DNA of 64,000 nucleotides from Deltaproteobacteria bacterium (GTDB lineage Bacteria; Myxococcota_A; UBA9160; UBA6930), in assembly GCA_029261795.1 (NCBI GenBank), contig JAJDAP010000131.1, positions 1 through 64,000 on the forward strand, in the 5' to 3' direction. This document shows, piece by piece, positions 42,999 to 51,900 of the stretch. The translations under genes and the position numbers were made by a program. Each line of letters opens with the position of its first letter. Within the stretch, counting starts at the first letter, position 1. The notes beneath the pieces are model-generated. The model was not told the origin of the DNA. It did not search any database and saw only the letters and a list, made by a program, of their open reading frames with translations.

Positions 42999-45900
42999 CT
43001 AACATCTTCGGGCGCGCCTGATACCGAGGCCGATACCGATCAGGACCAGGAGGCCGATGGCGGGCTCCGGCACCGCGACGACGAAGTCGATGCGAGCGCC
43101 TTCACCCGAGCCGTCGCCCTCCCAGGCGAAGACGATCTCGAGTTCGGGGATGCCGAATTCCGCTTGGCCTCGTCCCAACACCAGCGTCCTCCCCGTCAAC
43201 CAGGAGTCCGCTTCCTCACCGTCGTCGAATGCGATGTCGAGGACCTCCTCGCCATTGCGGTCGATCGTGAGCCGCAGCCCAAGACCCTCGCCACTGAAGA
43301 AGTGATCGACGAAGCCCACGATCAAGCTTCGGGCTCGGACGCCGTTCGCCGGATCCCTGAAACCCGCCAGCTCGAACCCGGCCTCCAGGCTGATATCCGC
43401 GTCCTGGAACGCATTCGCCCCGACGCGGCCGAGCGCGACGACCTGTGCGCGTTGGTCCTGGATCTGCTGGATGACGGCGGGGGCGCTGGCGCTCCATTCC
43501 GCCAACAAGGCGGCGTCCGGGCTGAGCGACGCCAGCGCGAATGCGTCCTGGCCGGCACCGACCGAGCCCAGCGAGGCTTCGAACGCCTGCGCGATCACGC
43601 GCGCGTCGTCGGCCACATCGGCGGAGGCACGCGCCACCATCGACTGGGAGAAGAAGCTGGTGACACCATGCAGACCCACCACGGTCGCCTCGGCGCTCGC
43701 CGAGCCCGAGCGGCCGCTGCCCCGGGCCTTACTCGTGGCACCGCCTGCGACAAATCCAACGCCGCCGATCGAGCGTGCCGTCGCCTCGACCTCGCCGAGG
43801 CCGCGGGCCATCGCGTCCGAAGTGGCTTCTCCGCCGCCAAAGGCGCCGAAGAAGACCGTTCCGTTCCCACCTCGAGCGGTGGATCTCGCGACGACCTTCG
43901 AAGCTCCCGCGTTCAGGGCCACCGCCCGCGAATTCGCCGAACCGGGTACGGTGAATGCCAAGAAGGAGGTCTCGACCTCTGCCCGATCGATCACGGTGAC
44001 GGTTCCGTCGCCGTCGTGGCGCCCGATCGAAACACTGGTGGCCGAGCCGGACCCGAACGTCCGGGCTCCGGTCTTCGCGGCCTCACCAAGCGCGCCCTCC
44101 ATGCCGATGACCACGGAGGCGCCCTCACGACTCGCACGCGCGCGCGCCTCGGAACGGGCATCGCCCGTGGTCGCCACCGACAGGACATGGGCCGTCGCAT
44201 CACCGGCATCGTTGCGAGCGTTCGCGGTGGCGTGTGCGTCGACTCCCTCTGTCAGCGTCACGAGACGGAGGGCCTCGATGGAATCCCGCCGCCGCAACCG
44301 ACTCGATGCGAACCCTCCACCGGAGCGGGCGTTCTGTTCGAGTGTCAACGCACCCGAGGTCTCGCCCCGGACGGCGTCGAAGAGCACGACGTCGCCGCCG
44401 CTGAGGCCGCCCGAGCTGCTCTCGCCGATCACGTAGACATCGCCGCCCTGGGTCGATGCCCCGAAAACCCGGCCGAGGCTTCCCACTCCGGCGGTGCCCA
44501 CGGCCGCCCCCCTGATCGTCGGACCACCGGCTCCGCCGGAGGAGCTCGCGCGGACGCGGACGTTCCCTGCACCGACGCCGACGGCGCTGGCATGGGCGTC
44601 GCCGCCGTCCGCCCCGGGCTCACCAAACCCTCCGGCTCCGGCGCGAGCATCCGCCGCGATGTCGAGTGCCCCGCCGGTCAGGTGAACGACGTCGAGCGTG
44701 GATTCCGCACGGCCTCCAGGACCGCCCGCGGCAAACACACTACCGCCGCCCGATCCGCCGCGAACCTCCTGAACCAGCGTGAGGTCGCCGCTGGTTTCGC
44801 CGGAAACGGCATTGTGAAGCGCAGCGTCGCCGCCCATTGCACCGTTACCCAGGCTGCCGATGGAAAGGAAGCCGCCGACCCCGCCGCCGCCCCCTTCGAG
44901 AACCGCCGTTACGCTGACGCTGCCAGAATCCGATCGGCCCGACGCCGAAAGCGTGGCATCGCCCGCTTCACCCGTCGCGGCGCCCGAGAACAGGGAACCG
45001 GCATCGCCGGCCGTCGACTGTACGTAGACCGTCACGTCGCCGGAGCCTGTCGCCTCACCGTGTCCACTCGCGTGGGCATCTCCGCCGCGCCCGGCCAGCG
45101 GTGCATTCCCCGACTGGATGAAACCGCCTTGACCGCCGATGGCAACGGACCGCACACTGACCGGACCTTCCCCGGTCGACGCAACGGCTTCACTATTCGC
45201 GTCGCCGCCGCGCACCGATGCTAGTTCGACAACGCCCCCGCTCGCACGTAGACTCCCTCGGCCACCGGTCGACCGGGCGGAAGCCGTCGCCGCGTGGTCG
45301 CCTCCTGTGGTGGCGCGGGCCAGCGCCTCTGCAACACCACCTGAGACGACGCCGTTCCCGTCGTCTCCTCGCGAACTGCCGCCGACGGCGTCTGCGTCGG
45401 CCAACGCATGGCCGGTCTCGTTGTGGGCGGTCGACGCTGCGGTACCTGCTCTCCCTGCACCGAGACCATCCCGCGAAACGGCGGTCGTGAAGAGCTCGAG
45501 TCCTTCCAGCGAGACCGAACGGTCGAGCGTGCTCGACGCTTCGACACCGAGCCCGACCAGACTCGAGAAGCCTGCCCGGACTTCCTGGCGCAGGGCCAAC
45601 ACGCCGGTCGTGTCGCCGTCGACGAAATTGTGCAGAGCCACGTCGCTGCCGGAGCCCGCCTGAAGCTCGAGTATCGCGCTCACGTCGACTCGCCCGCCAC
45701 CGGTGGAGCGACCGAAGACCGCGCCCAGACCGCCCTCGCGATTCGTCCTTGCGCTGACGTGGACGTCACCGCTCGCTTCGCCTCGGGCGGAGACCATGGC
45801 GTTGCCGTCGCGGCCATTCGGCGAGCCGGCGGTCCGCGCGCTGCCACCGATCCCGGCCAGGGCCGCGGCCGAGACACGAAGCGGTCCGGAGCCCAGATGC

Positions 45901-48900
45901 ACCACATCGAGCATCGAAACGGCGTCGCCGCCGCTTCCGCCTTCGCTGCCCCGGCCCCCGTCACCACCGCTGGCGGTCTGACTCAGCTCGAGTTCCCCAT
46001 CTGTCGTTCCCGTGATGGCATTCCGAACGTCGACCGAGCCGCCAGCGCCTCCGATGGGCACGAACGAAGAACCACCGCCCCGTCCGCCTCGGAGGTCCAG
46101 GCTCACGCTGACATGTCCGTCTAGCGAAGATCCGGAGGCCGACCCGACGGCGCTCCCACCGTGACCACCTTCGTTTCCGTTTCCGCCAGCTCCACTCGCT
46201 ACCACTTGCACGACCGACGATCCCTGGTTCGAGCCGACGGCGTTCACCTCGGCATCACCGCCGTCGAAGCGCCGCCCTCCGAGGCCCCCGATCGCAGAGG
46301 CCTCGAGCACGACAGCCGAATCACCGGCAGCGATCGCCGTGCTCTCGTTCGCGGCGAAACCGCCCACGACATTGCCGGAGTTCGAAGAGCTGGTCGCGCC
46401 AATCGCCCGCGTCGTGGCCAACAATTCACGTCCGTCCCCGAGCGTCTCGGCACGATGCGCGACGCGCGCCTCGCCATCCCTGACACCGTTTGCCCTTACA
46501 TTGGTGGTGAGACTCGAACCGGCGTGGACCACATCGAGTTCGCTCAGCACCTCCGGCTGGAGGTTGCTGCCGGATTGCGCCGAGCTTTCCAGCGTGATCG
46601 AGAGGGGCCCGCTTCCCGATGTAGACCGCGCAAACCGGTTGACGACGTTCCCGCCCACGCCGAGAGCCGATTGTCGGAGGCTGAGGGCGCCACTGGTTTC
46701 CCCGTCCACGACGGTATCGATCAGAAGGTCGGCACCGTTCGATCCCTCGGCATGAGCGCGCACATCCACCCGGCCGCCACCGCTCGAGCGACCGAAGACG
46801 GGCCCGAAGCTGGGAACGCCACCCGCGGCGACGTCGATCGTGACGTCGCCGAGCGCCTCGCCGTTGGCCGCCGCGTGCCCCGACCCGATCGCGCCACCGG
46901 TACCCGCCGCGCCGCCGAAGGCGTGGGAGATCAACGTGAGATCCTGGCCACCGTGGACGACATCGAGAACGGAGGATGCGTCGCCACCGTCTCCACCCGG
47001 GGAGCCTCCCTCACCCCGCCCGCCCTCAGCGAACTGGCGCAACGTCAGATCCCCGAGCGTGCTGCCTGTTGCCTCTTGGATCAGATGGGAGTCGGCACCG
47101 CGACCACTCAGCCCGGTGCCAAAGGAGCTGGCGCCATCACCGCCCGTTTGCCGGACCTGGACATCGACAGCGCCCGTCAATGAAGCCCCGTGGGCGCTGG
47201 CCGTTGCGGTTCCCCCGTCGCCGCCGCGCGAGGCGGTGCCGCCGAATGCCTCGGCCAGGATCATGACCGTGGCATCACCCTGGTTGGAACCGGTCGCGTT
47301 CGACGAGGCATTGCCGCCGTTCGTGCCGCTGCCGCTTCCGGCGCCACCCGTCGCACGATCGCGAACGGAAACCGACGCGTCGCCCAACGCGATGCCTTCC
47401 GAAACACTCGTCGCGTCTCCTCCGACGCGTGCGGGTGCAATGCTCGAGGTCGAGCCGGAGCCGCCGACCGCGCCAAACAAACTCCCGAACACTTGGCCGA
47501 CGTTGACGTTGTCGCCATCCCGCGTCGACGTCGCGCGCTGCACGACACTCGCATCGCCACCATCCTCGGCGAACGCATTGGCGAAGGCGCTCACTCTCCC
47601 AGCGGTGTTCTCGAGATCGATCTCCGAGTGAAGATCCGAGCCCGCCGCAGTGTTGGATTGGGTGTTGGATCGGTGCCCGCCGCTCGTCGCGCTCCCCGAC
47701 AAACGCGACCAGGCCCCTGAGCGCCGAAGTCGGTTGGTGCCGCTGCCTCCAGCCGCGGCGACCAGGTGCTGGCCCAGCGTCAGGTCGCCTGTCGTGATGC
47801 CGTTCGCAACATCGTCCAGGACCAGATCGCCGCCCCTGCGATCGGACAATGTCGCGAAGACCTCGACATCGCCACCGCTGGTCGATTCGCCGTAGACGGC
47901 GCCTAACGTCGCGTTGCCTTCCGAGGAAGCCTGGACCGAGACGTCGGCGTTCCCGACCCCCCGGGCGGATGCGAAGGAGTCGCCCCAGGAGGCGTTCGCG
48001 CCCCCGAAACCCGCCTCCGCATTCGCGACCAGGCTCAAATCGCCAGAGCCCGTGTGCTCACGATCCAGGGTCGAAGATGCGCTGCCCCCCTGGATGCCGA
48101 TGGCGACGCTGTCGCCAGCGGTCGCCTCCTGAACCAGGCTGAGATTCGCGGTGGTATCGCCCGACGCCGCCTCGGCGAGATGCGAATCCGCGCCCTGGTT
48201 TCCGTTCCCACCGGACTGGCGCACGGTCACCGCGACGTCGCCGTCGATGGACGATCCCTGCGCACTCGCGCTGCCCGATCCGCCATTGGCTCCTCGGCCG
48301 CCGGATCCGCCGCTCGCGCGGGCAGACACGGTGACCGACTCGTTGCCTTGATTCGATCCCGTTGCATGGGAGGAAGCGTTTCCGCCGGCTCCGCCGACGC
48401 TGCCGCCGCTGGTGGGCCCACCCGCGCCGGCGCTCGCACCGTCATGGACCGACACCCGCGAATTGCCATGAGCGATTCCGCTCGAGCTGCTGGTCGCGTC
48501 CCCGCCCGCCCTGGCCGTAAGCGCACGGGAGGAGACACCGCCGCCGACGGCGCCCGTAAAGAAGGTGGAAGGCGTGCCGACCGAAATCGTCGAACCGTCT
48601 CCGCCGGTCGTCGCGTTGACGACGACGGTTGCATCGCCGCCGGTGCGGGCTTGTGCCTTGGCGGTGGCCGAGACGGAACCCGTTTGGTTGGCCGCGTCGA
48701 TCTCGGAGAGGAGATCGCCTCCGGAGCCGGTCGCGGTCGTCTGGTCGCCCGTGTCCGTTTCGAGGAGCAGGCTTTGCCAGCTTCCGCTTTGCTGGATTCG
48801 ATTGGTTCCGTCCGCGCCGGGACCGACCCGGAGCACCTGCCGCAGTTCGAGGGAACCGGTGGTGACACCGTCTGCCACGTTGTCCATCACCAGATCGCTG

Positions 48901-51900
48901 CCCGTGAGGCCCTCGAGCGTGGCGCGAACTTCGACCTCCCCACCACCGGTGGAGCGCCCGAATACCGTCCCCAGACTGGCATCCCCGCGCGCGACTGCAG
49001 TGATGCCGACATCGCCGGCGGCTTCGCCCGAGGCGGATGCGAAGGCCGTCCCGGCTTGCCCGGCGGTCCCGACTCCCGATTGCGCGCGTCCCGCGTTGCC
49101 CGCGAGTGCTCGCGCGCTCAACACCAGATTCCTGCCCGTGTGGTTCACGTCCAGCGTCGAGCTGGCATCGCCGCCATTCCCGCCGCTCCTGCCGTCGCCA
49201 CCTGCACCTGCCGTCGCGGTCTGGAACAGTGCGAGGTCTCCGCCGGTAGATCCGCTGGCGGCATCGGCCATGTGCGAACCGGCACCGTCACCACCATCTG
49301 CCGAGCCGCTTCCTCGCTGGCCCGTGCCGCCTCGCTGTGAGGCCGTGACCTGGACATTGCCGCTCGACGAGGTGCCCCGAGCCGTCGCCTTCGCGGTACC
49401 GCCTACGGCGCCCGCGCCGCCGTTCGCGTTGGCTTCGACGTCGACGCGCTCGGCGCCCTGATTGGACCCGGTGGCGCTCGATGTCGCGTCCCCGCCAAGG
49501 CCGACCACTCCTCCGAAGGCGGCCGCGTCTACGCCAACCGCGGAATCCCTCACGCTGACCCGCGAGTTGCCGTTGGCGATTCCGATGGAACGACTCGTCG
49601 CATCCCCGCCGTCGAGTCTCCCCGCGGCGCTGATACCGCCGCCGCCAATGGCCCCCGTCTGGTTCTGGCCGATGCGCACATCGTGGAAGTCGCCCGAACT
49701 AACGCCGCGCTGAAAGAGGGTTGCCGAACCGCCATCGCGCGCGGTCGCTCGCGCGTTGGCGTCCACCGCGCCGGTCAGATTCTCGAGATCGACTTCGCTC
49801 GAGAGATTGCCGCCGGCGCCGGGTACCGTCCCGCTGACGAAGGTGGTCGACGAGGTCGCCCGGGCCGACACGCGATCCCAGCTTCCGACCCGTGAGATCC
49901 GATTGGTCACATCGGCCCCAGGACCTCCGCTCACGTTCTGCTCGAGGGTGAGGCCTCCCGTGGTCTGGCCGTCAGCCAGGTTGTCCAACACGAGCGGACT
50001 CGAGGACCTCGACGTAAGTGTGGCCGTCACGTGAACGTCGCCGCCCGCCGTCGAGCGTGCGCTCACGGGGCCCAGACTCGCGTTGAAGCCGTCCGCCAAC
50101 GCGCTCACTGTCACGTCGCCCGCGCCCTCGGCGACTGCGCTCGCGTTCGCGTCGCCCGCCTTGCCGCCAGGTGAGGCGGAGAAGGAGCGACCACCGAGAC
50201 CGGCCATCGCACTCGCATCCAACTGTATCAGGCCGCTGCCGCCGCTCGTGATATCGAGCAGCGACGAGGCGTCTCCGCCATCGGCTGCCGTAGATCCGTC
50301 GCCGCCGGATCCGCCCCGTGCGATCTGCTTCAGCGACAGGTCGCCCTGCGTCGTACCCGTGGCGGCGTTGTCCAGATGGGAGTCCGCCCCGCGGCCGGAG
50401 GCTCCGTTGTTGAGACTGCGCCCGCCCCGACCGCCCGACTGCGTCACCTCGACGACGACGTCGCCTGACAAGGAAGTCCCGTGGGCCGATGCGGTTGCCG
50501 CGCCGCCGTCGAAGCCACCGCCGCCATCGCCACCGGTCGCGCCGCTGATGACCCTAACGGTGGAGCTGCCGGTATTGCTGCCTTCCGCGCGCGACGCGGC
50601 GTCTCCACCGGACCCACCGGTGGTCCCGAACGAGTTTCCCCTGCCTCCCCGGGCGAAGTCGCTGACCGAAACGCTCGAATCGCCGTTCGCCACAGCGACG
50701 GAGAGACTGCTTGCGCTTCCGCCGGCCAATCGACCTGAGACGCCGTCCCCGCCGCGTGCGAAGCTCCTGGAATCCCCGACCGTGACGACCTTTCCGTCGC
50801 CGGTCGACGTTGCACGCTGCTCCACCCGAGCGTTGCCACCGGCCTCGGCCTGAGCGCTCGCCAGTGCAGACGCGCTGCCGGTCAGGTTCTCGAGGATCGC
50901 GGTCGACGAGATGTCGCCGCCACCACTGCGATCGGCTTTGGAGTTCACTGTTGCATGCATTTCATCGGCGCTGGCGCTTCGCTGGACCCGATTGACGACA
51001 TCGCCACCGATTCCACCAGTGACGTCCTGGGTGAACCTGACGATCCCGCTGCTCTCCGCCTCGACGAGGTTGTCGAGGGTTACGCTACCGGCTTCCCTCT
51101 GGACCAGGACTCCGATCGCCGACGCTTCGCCGCCGTCCGTCGAACGCGCGAGAACCGTACCGAGACTCGCGTCTCCGGATGCGGATGCCCTCACGAAGAC
51201 GTCGCCGGCGGCTTCGCCGCGAGCGGACGCAGAGCCGGCGCCGGAGTGACCGGCCGTCCCGACGGAAGAAGAGGCACTTCCCGCTCCGCCTCCTGTCGCG
51301 ACCGCGTTCAGGTTGAGACCACGCCCAGCGTGGCTGACATCGAGGCTCGATGACGCGTCCCCGCCGTCGCCGCCTAGCATTCCACGCCCACCGGCGCCGC
51401 CCGACGCCACCTGCTCGATCACCAGTTCGCCTGAGGTCGTTCCCGTTGCCGCATTGACGAGGGTGGAGTCGGCACCCCGGCCACCTTGCTGCGTTGAGCT
51501 GAAGCTGGCGTTCCCTCCCAGCTGCAGGACCCGGACATCCACGGTGCCGGAAACGGAAGATCCGTGAGCGGACGCCGTTGCCATTCCTCCGTCTGCTCCG
51601 GCCGCGCTATCGCCGCCCTCGGCTTCTGCGGCGACGCTGACCTTCGAGGCGCCCTGATTCGAACCGACCGCGCGTGCGGTCGCGCTGCCTCCCTGGGTAC
51701 CGGTGAAGAGGGCCCGGCCGCCCTCGGCCACGGCGCGGACATCGACGGTGGCGTCCCCCAGCGCGGTTCCCGTTGCCATCGTGGTGCCGTTTCCGGCGGG
51801 AGGGGTCGACGAGACCGAGAGGCCATTGCCGCCGACCGCTTCTCCGCGGAACGATCGCCCGACGCTCACCGCGTCACCGTCACGGTGCGTGATCGCTTCG

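Noticed and set aside
43164..45224. Long open frame on the plus strand opposite the giant gene
   Set aside because: The translation is low-complexity and Arg/Ala-rich, with no domain. GC-rich third positions of the minus-strand gene keep the antisense frame open.
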